This document shows, piece after piece, positions 16,727-24,162 of a stretch of 35,697 nucleotides of DNA (within the stretch, counting starts at the first letter, position 1; every line of letters starts with the position of its first letter). Below the pieces are notes generated by a model, which saw only the letters and a program-made list of their open reading frames with translations, searched no databases and was not told where the DNA came from. The translations under genes were made by a program, and so were the position numbers. Source of the stretch: Acidobacteriota bacterium (GTDB lineage: Bacteria; Acidobacteriota; Vicinamibacteria; Marinacidobacterales; Marinacidobacteraceae); NCBI GenBank assembly GCA_028877265.1, contig JAPPGX010000025.1:1-35697 (forward strand). The letters run 5' to 3'.

Positions 16727-17380
16727 TCAGTCTTCCCGCCGGGCATTCAGCCCCAGAAGTCCATCGGGAACGTTCAGGACAACCCGCCCGGCGGTCTCCT
16801 CCGCGGGCGGTTCCACCGACACGCAGAGGGCTTCGACGAAGGGGATGAGGTCCTCGGTTCCGTCCGGTCCCCGGAGGACGAGGAGGCTGGGGCCCGCGGT
16901 GTCGAGGGTGTCCACGATCTCGCCGAGCGGAGCGCCCGCTTCGGTCTCGGCACGGCAACCGACGAGCTGGTCGGAGTAGTAGCGGCCCTCCGGCAAGGGG
17001 ACGCGTTCCGCCTCGCGGATCCGGACCTCCATCCCCCGGAGCGACTCGGCGGACGTGATGTCGGTGACGCCGTCGAACCGGATCACCGGGCGCCCCTTGT
17101 GGATGCGCACCGATTCGAGACCGCGGCGGGTTCCCGCCTGGTCGGAAGGGCCGATTTCGGCGCTCCCGATCTCGAAGAAGCGGCCGGCATCGTCGGTCAG
17201 CGGCTCGACGAAGACTTCTCCCCGGCGGCCGAACGGCCGGACCACCCGTCCGATGACGACATCGGCGGCGGCTCCCGGGTCAGTGCCGGCCGAAAGGTCC
17301 GCCGGCGTGTCGTCCCGGGGGCCGGACGGGCCTACCCGAGTTTCCTGTCCGGACCCGGATGCCGGTGCGCCAGAAGCCAT
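16727..17380 (-). CDS. rimM: 16S rRNA processing protein RimM
   Basis: Ribosome assembly factor for maturation of the 30S head; it binds uS19. 217 aa. After a disordered Gly/Pro/Asp-rich leader of about 38 residues comes the RimM domain (VVIGRVVRPFGRRGEVFVEP, then SLRGMEVRIREAERVPLPEG), followed by the PRC-barrel (YYSDQLVGCRAETEAGAPLG, then IPFVEALCVSVEPPAEETAG). The leader is longer than usual, so a shorter start cannot be excluded, although AGGAG lies 12 nt before this ATG. It sits between rpsP and trmD as in most bacteria. Confidence 0.94.
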   Translation of the reverse strand: MASGAPASGSGQETRVGPSGPRDDTPADLSAGTDPGAAADVVIGRVVRPFGRRGEVFVEPLTDDAGRFFEIGSAEIGPSDQAGTRRGLESVRIHKGRPVIRFDGVTDITSAESLRGMEVRIREAERVPLPEGRYYSDQLVGCRAETEAGAPLGEIVDTLDTAGPSLLVLRGPDGTEDLIPFVEALCVSVEPPAEETAGRVVLNVPDGLLGLNARRED

Positions 17381-17416
17381 TGTTTTCCATGTCTCCTGGT
17401 CACGCGACTCGGACCT

Positions 17417-17737
17417 TTATTCGGATCCGCCGTTGGTGGCGTTCTCGCCGGACTCCGGCTCCCGGGAACCGTCTTCCTCGGACGGAGCCGGCTCGGCAAG
17501 CACGTCCTTCAGGAAGCTCTTGACCGTGAGACTCGGCTTCGCACCGTGCCCGAGCCAGTAACGCGCGCGGTCGGCCTTGATGTGCAGCCGACCCTCCGCG
17601 TCGTTGGCCATGCGGGGGTGGTAGTAGCCGAGCGTCTCCACGATGCGGCCCACCCTTCCGTGCACCGAATCCGACACGACCACCCGGAAATGGGCGTCGC
17701 GCTTTCGCCCGGTGCGGGCAAGCCTGATGTTCAACAC
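17417..17737 (-). CDS. rpsP: Ribosomal protein bS16
   Basis: Small-subunit assembly protein. 106 aa: a conserved core of about 80 residues (MLNIRLARTGRKRDAHFRVV, GRIVETLGYYHPR, RARYWLGHGAKPSLTVKSFL) plus an acidic Ser/Glu-rich tail of about 25 residues. First gene of the rpsP-rimM-trmD-rplS group. A plausible promoter lies about 55-80 nt upstream. No KH-domain gene follows it, unlike in many Gram-positive bacteria. Confidence 0.97.
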   Translation of the reverse strand: MLNIRLARTGRKRDAHFRVVVSDSVHGRVGRIVETLGYYHPRMANDAEGRLHIKADRARYWLGHGAKPSLTVKSFLKDVLAEPAPSEEDGSREPESGENATNGGSE

Positions 17738-17791
17738 GGAGAGGAGCCTCGATTCTGGAAGAGCCGCCGACGACGGTTTCCGGAGGGCGGA

Positions 17792-17820
17792 AGGGTAGGC
17801 CGAACCCCTCTTCCAGTCAA
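17792..17820 (-). promoter_or_regulatory. Candidate promoter for the rpsP operon
   Basis: On the minus strand TTGACT (-35, 17815-17820) is followed after exactly 17 nt by TACCCT (-10, 17792-17797). The -35 matches the sigma-70 consensus at five of six positions and the -10 at three. It lies in the only sizeable gap (111 bp) between era and rpsP, where an internal operon promoter would be expected. Confidence 0.4.
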
Positions 17821-17848
17821 GGTGGAGCAGAGCCGGGGGACCGTCTCG

Positions 17849-18790
17849 TCAGAGGCCGAGGTCGCGGAGAATTCCGGGATTGTCCCGCCATTTCTGGCGC
17901 ACCTTGACCTGCAGATCCAGGAAGACCTGGCGCCCGAGCCGCTTTTCGATGCGGCCGCGGGCTTCGCTGCCGATGCGCTTCAGCATCCGGCCGCCGCGGC
18001 CGATCACGATCCCCTTCTGGGAGTCCCGATCCAGCAGCAGCGACGCCGCGATGCGCACCAGGCGCCCGGAATCGTCGTACGCCTCGATCCGCACGGCGGC
18101 GGCGTGGGGCACCTCCTGGTGGAGGTGTTCGAGCAGCCGCTCCCGGACGATCTCCGAGGCGAGGAATGCCTCCGGGAGATCGGTGATCTGGCCGTCGGGA
18201 TAGAGCGGCGGACTGAAGGGGAGACGCTCGGCCAGCATCCCGACCAATGAGCCGGGTGTCCGGTCCCCCGCCCGATCTTCGAGACCGTCCGGGGCGTTCA
18301 CGTTCGCGCCGGTGCGGGCGGAAAAAAGCACCACCGGCCCGAGATCGCGCTCCCGGTAGAACCCTTCGAGTTCTTCGAGTCTCGCGTGCGGCGCCGCATC
18401 CGTCTTGTTGATGCCGATCACCCGGGGGCCGGAGAACCCTTCCAGCCGGCGCAGCAGGTCCCGGTCGGGACCCGCGAGAGGCCGCGTTCCGTCCACGACG
18501 GCGAGCGCCGCGTCCGCGCCTCCGAGGCTCTCGGCCACCGCCCGCATCATCGCGCGGCCGAGGCCGGAGCGCGGGCGGTGGATTCCCGGGGTGTCCAACA
18601 GGATCAGTTCGAGCCCCGGGCGGCGGGCGACCCCCAGGATGCGCCGCCGGGTGGTCTGGGGTTTCCGGTGAACGGCGGCGAGCCGCTCGCCGACCAGGCG
18701 GTTCAGGAGCGTGGACTTTCCGGCGCCGGGAAGCCCCACCAGCGCCACGAAGCCGGCGCGATGTTCGGGGCTCTCGAAGGGGTCGGCCAA
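17849..18790 (-). CDS. era: Ribosome assembly GTPase Era
   Basis: Essential GTPase that binds the 3' end of 16S rRNA during 30S maturation. 313 aa. G1 GLPGAGKST (about 19-27), G2 region KPQTTRRRI, G3 DTPG (about 66-69), G4 NKTD (about 128-131), G5 SAR. The C-terminal KH domain carries VIGRGGRMLKRIGSEAR. A TTG start follows the corC stop immediately. An insertion of about 15 residues (NAPDGLEDRAGDRTPG) after G5 is slightly unusual. It is the last gene of the phoH-pgpH-ybeY-corC-era run, a classic rRNA-processing neighbourhood. Confidence 0.95.
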   Translation of the reverse strand: MADPFESPEHRAGFVALVGLPGAGKSTLLNRLVGERLAAVHRKPQTTRRRILGVARRPGLELILLDTPGIHRPRSGLGRAMMRAVAESLGGADAALAVVDGTRPLAGPDRDLLRRLEGFSGPRVIGINKTDAAPHARLEELEGFYRERDLGPVVLFSARTGANVNAPDGLEDRAGDRTPGSLVGMLAERLPFSPPLYPDGQITDLPEAFLASEIVRERLLEHLHQEVPHAAAVRIEAYDDSGRLVRIAASLLLDRDSQKGIVIGRGGRMLKRIGSEARGRIEKRLGRQVFLDLQVKVRQKWRDNPGILRDLGL

Positions 18791-20011
18791 TCAGTCTCCC
18801 CCAACCCGCGCCAGGCGGACCCGGTGGATCCTCCGTTCGTCGGCCTCGAGGATCTCGATGCGGAGGCCGTCCTGCTCCATGGCTTCGCCGGGCGCCGGGA
18901 TCTTCCGGAACGCTGCGAGCGCGAAGCCGGAGATCGTGTCGAAGGCGGCCCCGTTCAGCGAGTCGGGAAGGGTCAGCCCGGTCAGCCGCGCCACCTCGTC
19001 GAGTTCCGCCCCGCCGCGCACCCGGTAGACGCCGTCCGCCTCCCGCACCAGGTCCTCCTCGAACGGCTCGTCTTCCTCGTGGACCTCGCCCACGATCTCT
19101 TCCGAGATGTCCCGGAGCGTGACGATTCCCGAGACGCTCGCGTGTTCATCCACCACCACCGCGAACGTCTGCTTCGAGAGCTTGAACTCCCGGAGCAGGT
19201 CGTCCACCCGCTTCGTCTCCGGAACCACGGGCACCTCCCGGAGCAGCGGGGCAAGTTCGCTCCCACCTCCGGGCACGGCGACAAGGTCCACGGCGTCCAC
19301 CACCCCGACCACCTGGTCGGCGGCGCCGAACACCGGAATCCGGTGGTGCCGGCTTTCGGCGACGAGCCGCTCGACGTCGTGCCGCGACGCTTCGCCGGAA
19401 ACCGATACGACGCTCGGCCGCGGCGTCATCACCTCCCGAACCAGCATTTCGTCGAGTTCGAGCACCCCGCGCACCATCGCGGCCTCATCCTCCTCGAGGA
19501 TCCCCTCCTCCTCGCCGGTCTCCAGGAACGCCTCGACCTCCTCGTCGGAGGCTTCGTCGTCCGGCTCCGAAGGGAGCGGGAATCCGCGCCGGAGGAGGTT
19601 GCGCAGCGGTTCGCCGAACGGCCGCACGAGCCGTTCCCAGCGGCCGAACCAGGGAAGGAGCGGCCGCAGGACATCTTCGGGATCGCGCAGAAGGATGGCG
19701 GCCGGAACCAGTTCCCGGAGGATGAACCACGCCGGGACGAAGACCCCGAAGGCCCACAGGAGGCCGGTCGCTCCGAATCCCAGCCGGTCGAGCGCGAGAC
19801 CGAAGAGCGCACCGGCGGCCAGGAGCCCGGAGCGGGCCGGGATGAGGACCACCAGCGGGTCCGCCAGGCGCTCCCGCAGGGTGCGCGCCTCCTCGACGCT
19901 CTCGCCGAGGGCTCGCACCGCGATCGGGCTGGAGGCGAAGAAGGCGATCTCGAAGAGCGCGAACAGGACCACGAGAAGCCCGGCGATCAGGAGGAGGAGG
20001 GCCCAGAGCAT
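18791..20011 (-). CDS. CNNM/CBS-domain membrane protein of the CorC/HlyC family
   Basis: 406 aa. N-terminal membrane domain (about 1-130) with hydrophobic helices LWALLLLIAGLLVVLFALFE and LLWAFGVFVPAWFILRELVP. Two CBS domains follow (MTPRPSVVSVSGEASRHDVE; VVVDEHASVSGIVTLRDISE), then a C-terminal CorC_HlyC domain (RVRGGAELDEVARLTGL). Family members bind adenine nucleotides and are linked to magnesium or cobalt export; the name hemolysin is historical. Its position between ybeY and era is the same as in many bacteria. The ion specificity is not visible in the sequence. Confidence 0.9.
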   Translation of the reverse strand: MLWALLLLIAGLLVVLFALFEIAFFASSPIAVRALGESVEEARTLRERLADPLVVLIPARSGLLAAGALFGLALDRLGFGATGLLWAFGVFVPAWFILRELVPAAILLRDPEDVLRPLLPWFGRWERLVRPFGEPLRNLLRRGFPLPSEPDDEASDEEVEAFLETGEEEGILEEDEAAMVRGVLELDEMLVREVMTPRPSVVSVSGEASRHDVERLVAESRHHRIPVFGAADQVVGVVDAVDLVAVPGGGSELAPLLREVPVVPETKRVDDLLREFKLSKQTFAVVVDEHASVSGIVTLRDISEEIVGEVHEEDEPFEEDLVREADGVYRVRGGAELDEVARLTGLTLPDSLNGAAFDTISGFALAAFRKIPAPGEAMEQDGLRIEILEADERRIHRVRLARVGGD

Positions 20012-20512
20012 TCAGTTTCTCGCGAGGCCGTGCCGCAGCCTCAGGACGCGCTCGAGCCTCACCATCTCTCCCCGGTCCCTTTCGTGGTCGTAACCGAGGA
20101 GATGCAGGTAGCCGTGCACCGCGAGCACGCGAATCTCGTCGCCGAGTTCGACGCCCGCCTCGCGCGCCTGGCGCGCGGCGGTCTCGGCGGAGACCACCAG
20201 ATCCCCGAGATAGGCGGCCTCTTCCCCGGACAGCAACTCCGCCGGAATGGGATCCGCGGGAAAGGCGAGCACGTCCGTCGCGCGGTCCTTGTCGCGGTAG
20301 CGCCGATTCAGCGCCCGGATGTTCCGGTCCGAGACGATCCGGAGGGTGGCCCCGCGGCGATCGCCCGGCGCCACGTCCGCCGCGATGCGTTCGAGGAAGG
20401 CAGCCAGCGCCGGACGATCCACCGCGAAACGTCGCTGGCGGTTCTGGACGGTGAATCGGGAGCCGGGCGGCTCCGGTTCTCGTGGAGGGTCTCCCGGTTC
20501 CGGACGCGGCAT
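20012..20512 (-). CDS. ybeY: Endoribonuclease YbeY
   Basis: Metal-dependent RNase acting in 16S rRNA 3'-end maturation and ribosome quality control. 166 aa from an ATG at 20512 that overlaps the pgpH stop (TGATG). Family motifs: LRIVSDRNIRALNRRYRDKD, ATDVLAFP, YLGDLVVSAETA, and the zinc site HGYLHLLGYDH near the C terminus with all three histidines. The first 20 residues are Pro-rich and non-conserved. The frame runs much further upstream, but only as a shadow of pgpH. Confidence 0.95.
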   Translation of the reverse strand: MPRPEPGDPPREPEPPGSRFTVQNRQRRFAVDRPALAAFLERIAADVAPGDRRGATLRIVSDRNIRALNRRYRDKDRATDVLAFPADPIPAELLSGEEAAYLGDLVVSAETAARQAREAGVELGDEIRVLAVHGYLHLLGYDHERDRGEMVRLERVLRLRHGLARN

Positions 20513-22845
20513 CACAACGATTCGCCCGACACTCGCCCGCTCTCCGGTTCGGGTCTGGTGGGCCCGACCGGCAGGACCGGCGGCGTGCTCCCCCGCGGCC
20601 GTCTGCCGAAGTCGAACCCCGGATAGGGCAGCCGCTCGTGGTGGATCCCCTGTAGGCTGGAGAGGAAGCTCTCGCGGATCCGGGCCATGTCGCTGAGGGT
20701 CAGGTCGCATTCGGCCAGTTGATCGTCGTCGACGATGGCGCCCATGATGCGGTCGATCACCTGCTCGAAGTCGGCGGGAGCCGGGTTCTTCAGGCTGCGG
20801 GCGGCGGCCTCGATGCTGTCGGCCATCATGATGATGCCGGCCTCGCGGGTCTGCGGGCGCGGTCCGGCGTAACGGAAGAGGCTCTCGTCGGCCTCTTCGC
20901 CGTTCCGGGCGGCAGCCGCCTTCGCCTTCTCGTAGAAGACCTTGATGAGGCGGGTCCCGTGGTGCTGTGGAATCACGTCCACGATGTCCCGGGGGAGGTT
21001 CATCCGCTCGGCGGCCTCGATCCCCTCCGTCACATGCCGCCGGATGATGTCCGCGCTCTTTTCGGGTGGCAGGAGGTCGTGCGGCGTCTCGCCCCGCATG
21101 TTCTCGACGAAGTACCCGGCGCGGTTCAGCTTGCCGATGTCGTGGTAGAGCGCGGCGGTGGCGCAGAAGGTGGAGTTCGCCCCGATGGCGTCGGCGGCGG
21201 ACTCGGAGAGCATCCCCACGGTCACGCTGTGCTGGTAGGTGCCCGGCGCGGTGAGCGCCAACTGGCGCAATACCGGGTTGTCGCGCTGCGACAACTCCAT
21301 GAGCCGCATGTCGCTGGTGCGCTCGAAGACCCACTCCAGGACGGGAAGGAGCAGGATCACGAGCGGCCCGGCCAGCAAGCCGCCGGCAAAGGCGCTGGCC
21401 GCTTCGAGGGCCAAACGGCTCGGGCCCCCGAAGTCCCCGGTCACGAGTTCCATCGCCACCACCAGGGCGGCGCCCAGCAGGCCGACGAAAGTCCCGACCC
21501 GCAGCAGTTGCGAGCGGCGCTCGGCAATCCGGTAGATGAAGATGGCGCCGAACCCCGTCAGCAGGGCGAAGAGCGCCAGCTTCAGGTTCCCGGTCATCAG
21601 GGCGAGCGTCGCGGCGAAGAGTCCCTGGGTGACCACCGCCGACTGCTGCGTCTCGAGCATCACGACCAGCAGCGCGAGCGCCGCGAAGGGGACACCCCAA
21701 AGGTAGACGGTGGGATCGGAGAAGGGCTCGCTCACGAACTGGGCCGCGGCGCCGCGCCCGACGAAACCGAGCGCGCGGGTCAGGGTCAGGCCGAAAATGA
21801 TGAGGACACCGCACATGGCGAAGGCCTGCCGTCCCCAGTTCTCGTCCCGGCGCGCGGGGACGAGCAGTACCCCGAGCAACACGGCGATCGCGGCGGCAAA
21901 CCCGAGAGCGCCCAGCCCGGCCCAGCCGGAGGCGCCCACGCGCGGGGTGCGCATCCGCTCCATCTGGCGGCGGACGAGTTCCGTCACCTCGTCGCCGGCG
22001 CGTACCAGGGTGCGGCCCCGCCGCACCTGGATGACGACCGGATTCACCGACAACTCCGCTTCGGTGCGGAGATGGGTGGTCTCCACGGTGTTGGCCTCCA
22101 GCGTGGGGCGCATGAAGCGCGCCGCCAGCTCGGCGAGCGTCCGCCGGCGCGTCCGGTTCAGTTCGGAGAGCGCGAGGATCTGCTGCTCGACCGCCCGTTC
22201 GGCTTCGCCCACGGAGAGAACATTCGTGAAGTCCGCCAGCGGCACCGTCTCGCCGGTGCGCGGATCGCGGCGCAGGACGGAGCGGCCGAGCGCGGCGACG
22301 GCGCCCTTCTCGGCGAGGATGTCGCGCGCCAGCACGCTGGACACGGTGTCCGCCAGGTTCTGTTCGATCTCCTCGGCGAACTCCGATTCCACCAGCAACC
22401 CGAGCTGCGCCGCGGTGACGTCAATGCCGAGCATGCCGGCGAAGGTCTCGGCGAAATCGGGTTCCCCCACGATGTCGGACTCGACGGCCGCCCGTCCGAA
22501 GTCGAACCCGCGGGCGATCCGCGCCCGGACCTCGTCCCGCGCCTGGGAATCGAAGTCGTAAACCTCCGGCACCTGCTCGACCGCCTCGCGCCGCCGCGCT
22601 TCGGTGGTGGCGGCGTCCTCGTACGTGAAGTCCTCGGTCGCGCGGACGGTCCGCGGCGCGATCTCACCAATTTCGTAGAGCGGTGTTCTGAGCCCGAGTC
22701 CCGGCCAGACGAGCATCGCGAGAGCGACCGCGAGAAGGGCGGTCACGACATGGGTGTGGGCGAACAGCCGGTCCCGCTGCTGGAGCAAGAACGTGCGCAG
22801 CGAGAAATCCACCAGCCGCCCCCTCATCTTCGGGTCCCTCGTCAC
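20512..22845 (-). CDS. Membrane HD phosphodiesterase of the PgpH (7TMR-HD) family
   Basis: 777 aa. PgpH proteins hydrolyse c-di-AMP. Layout: first membrane helix about 32-50; a large extracytoplasmic 7TMR-HD domain about 55-290; a bundle of hydrophobic helices about 307-505 (FAAAIAVLLGVLLVP, ALALLVVMLETQ, LVGLLGAALVVAME-type segments); and a cytoplasmic HD domain. The HD residues are visible: YQHS (His about 539), YHDIGK (about 567-572), QHHGT and MMADSIEAA. GTG start, 3 nt after phoH; an ATG at 22827 is an alternative start. It implies cyclic-dinucleotide signalling; the matching cyclase is not in the window. Confidence 0.92.
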   Translation of the reverse strand: MTRDPKMRGRLVDFSLRTFLLQQRDRLFAHTHVVTALLAVALAMLVWPGLGLRTPLYEIGEIAPRTVRATEDFTYEDAATTEARRREAVEQVPEVYDFDSQARDEVRARIARGFDFGRAAVESDIVGEPDFAETFAGMLGIDVTAAQLGLLVESEFAEEIEQNLADTVSSVLARDILAEKGAVAALGRSVLRRDPRTGETVPLADFTNVLSVGEAERAVEQQILALSELNRTRRRTLAELAARFMRPTLEANTVETTHLRTEAELSVNPVVIQVRRGRTLVRAGDEVTELVRRQMERMRTPRVGASGWAGLGALGFAAAIAVLLGVLLVPARRDENWGRQAFAMCGVLIIFGLTLTRALGFVGRGAAAQFVSEPFSDPTVYLWGVPFAALALLVVMLETQQSAVVTQGLFAATLALMTGNLKLALFALLTGFGAIFIYRIAERRSQLLRVGTFVGLLGAALVVAMELVTGDFGGPSRLALEAASAFAGGLLAGPLVILLLPVLEWVFERTSDMRLMELSQRDNPVLRQLALTAPGTYQHSVTVGMLSESAADAIGANSTFCATAALYHDIGKLNRAGYFVENMRGETPHDLLPPEKSADIIRRHVTEGIEAAERMNLPRDIVDVIPQHHGTRLIKVFYEKAKAAAARNGEEADESLFRYAGPRPQTREAGIIMMADSIEAAARSLKNPAPADFEQVIDRIMGAIVDDDQLAECDLTLSDMARIRESFLSSLQGIHHERLPYPGFDFGRRPRGSTPPVLPVGPTRPEPESGRVSGESL

Positions 22846-22848
22846 CGG

Positions 22849-23856
22849 CTAGCGCGGCTCCACGAGGACCGCCGACGCCTCGAACTCCTGCCCGCGGCGG
22901 GACCGTTGCCGGGCCTGCTCGCTCTTCGCATACGCGCGGACGATCGCCTGCACGAGCCGGTGGCGCACGACGTCGCTCTCCTCGAGCCGGACGAGGCCGA
23001 CCCCGTCGAGGTCTCCGATCACGCCGAGAGACTCGACGAGCCCGCTGACCCGGCCCGGCGGCAGGTCGTTCTGCGTGATGTCCCCGGTGACCACGGCGCG
23101 CGTTCCGTTGCCCATGCGGGTCAGGAACATCTTCATCTGTTCCGAAGTCGTGTTCTGCGCCTCGTCCAGGATGATGAACGCGTCGTTGAGCGTCCGTCCC
23201 CGCATGAAGGCGATCGGCGCGATCTCGATCACTCCGCGTTCCCGGAGCCGCTGCGCCTTTTCGGCGTCCATCATGTCGTGGAGCGCGTCGTAGAGGGGAC
23301 GCAGGTACGGATCCACCTTGTCGATCAGGTCCCCGGGAAGGAAGCCGAGTTTCTCGCCGGCCTCCACGGCGGGCCGGGTGAGCACGATGCGCCGGACCTG
23401 CTGGTTCCGGAGCGCCTCCACGGCCACCGCCATCGCGAGCCACGTCTTGCCGGTCCCGGCGGGCCCGACGCCAAGCACGAGTTCCTTGGCGCGGAGCGCC
23501 CGGATGTACTCCAGTTGACGAAGGCTCCGCGGCCGCACCAGCTTCCCCGGCGAGGGGGTCACGACCGTCTCCACGAAGTATTCGCGGAGCGAGGCGCCCG
23601 GATCCTGGCTGAGGATGCGGATCGCCGCCCGCAGGTCGGAGATCCGGTAACGCTGGCCGAAGTCGCGGCGCAGCGCCGCAAGTCCCTCGAGCGCGGTGCC
23701 GAGCAGGGCGATCCGGTCTTCCGGTCCGTCCACGAGCAGGACGTCTCCCCGGCTCGCGAGCGTGAGACCAAGGTCATGTTCGAGCGAGCGGAGGTTGCGG
23801 TCGCGAATGCCGAAGAAGGAGAGGCCTCCCTCGCCGGGGATGGGAATTCGGGTCAT
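22849..23856 (-). CDS. PhoH-family ATPase
   Basis: PhoH-like NTPase related to the N-terminal part of RNA helicases, often next to ybeY and linked to RNA metabolism. 335 aa from an ATG at 23856. Walker A GPAGTGKTW, then RPAVEAGEKLGFLPGDL, Walker B FIILDEAQN, then VTGDITQNDLP. The N-terminal segment LSFFGIRDRNLRSLEHDLG matches the family. The frame stays open to a TTG at 24081, but those 75 residues are low-complexity and would exceed the usual length of about 320-350 aa, so the ATG is preferred. It begins the phoH-pgpH-ybeY-corC-era run. Confidence 0.93.
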   Translation of the reverse strand: MTRIPIPGEGGLSFFGIRDRNLRSLEHDLGLTLASRGDVLLVDGPEDRIALLGTALEGLAALRRDFGQRYRISDLRAAIRILSQDPGASLREYFVETVVTPSPGKLVRPRSLRQLEYIRALRAKELVLGVGPAGTGKTWLAMAVAVEALRNQQVRRIVLTRPAVEAGEKLGFLPGDLIDKVDPYLRPLYDALHDMMDAEKAQRLRERGVIEIAPIAFMRGRTLNDAFIILDEAQNTTSEQMKMFLTRMGNGTRAVVTGDITQNDLPPGRVSGLVESLGVIGDLDGVGLVRLEESDVVRHRLVQAIVRAYAKSEQARQRSRRGQEFEASAVLVEPR

Positions 23857-24162
23857 GGACGGCGGTCTGGCGGGAACGGTGGAGAGGGCTCCTTCATGCG
23901 CGTCGGCCTCGGAGACAGATGCATCCGGCGAACCGGCGGAATTCTCGGAGAGCGATCCGGCTGTGAGCGGACCCCTGGGTCGACTCAGCACGGAATACGG
24001 CGAAGGCCGGGGCGGGAAACGTGGTCCGCCACGCGCTTCATGGACGCTATGGACGCTAACACCGGGGATCGGGCGGATCAAGTGAGGGGTCGGAGCGCCG
24101 GGCTCCGGCCGGCAGCGCGCCCCGAACGGGCCGTGAAACAGCGGTGATCAGCGCCAAGCGCC
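23857..24162. other. Gap between aspS and phoH
   Basis: About 306 bp on an otherwise tightly packed strand. It holds a palindromic repeat copy at 24092-24113 and an imperfect GGACGCTA doublet near 24040-24058. It may contain a promoter for phoH, but I could not identify hexamers with confidence. An N-terminal extension of PhoH through this region is possible but unconvincing. Confidence 0.4.
24092..24113 (+). repeat. Intergenic palindromic repeat, copy 3
   Basis: GGAGCGCCGGGCTCCGGCCG followed by GC: same consensus head (GGAGCGCCGG) and closing GCCGGC arm as the other copies, with a different loop. About 50 nt beyond the aspS stop, inverted relative to aspS transcription. Confidence 0.6.

Noticed and set aside
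23857-24081. N-terminal 75-residue extension of PhoH from a TTG
   Set aside because: Low-complexity residues with no family match; the ATG at 23856 gives the usual PhoH length.
20719-24147. A 1,142-residue plus-strand open frame opposite pgpH and phoH
   Set aside because: His/Arg/Glu-rich composition, no recognisable domain, entirely antisense to well-supported genes; typical of GC-rich DNA.
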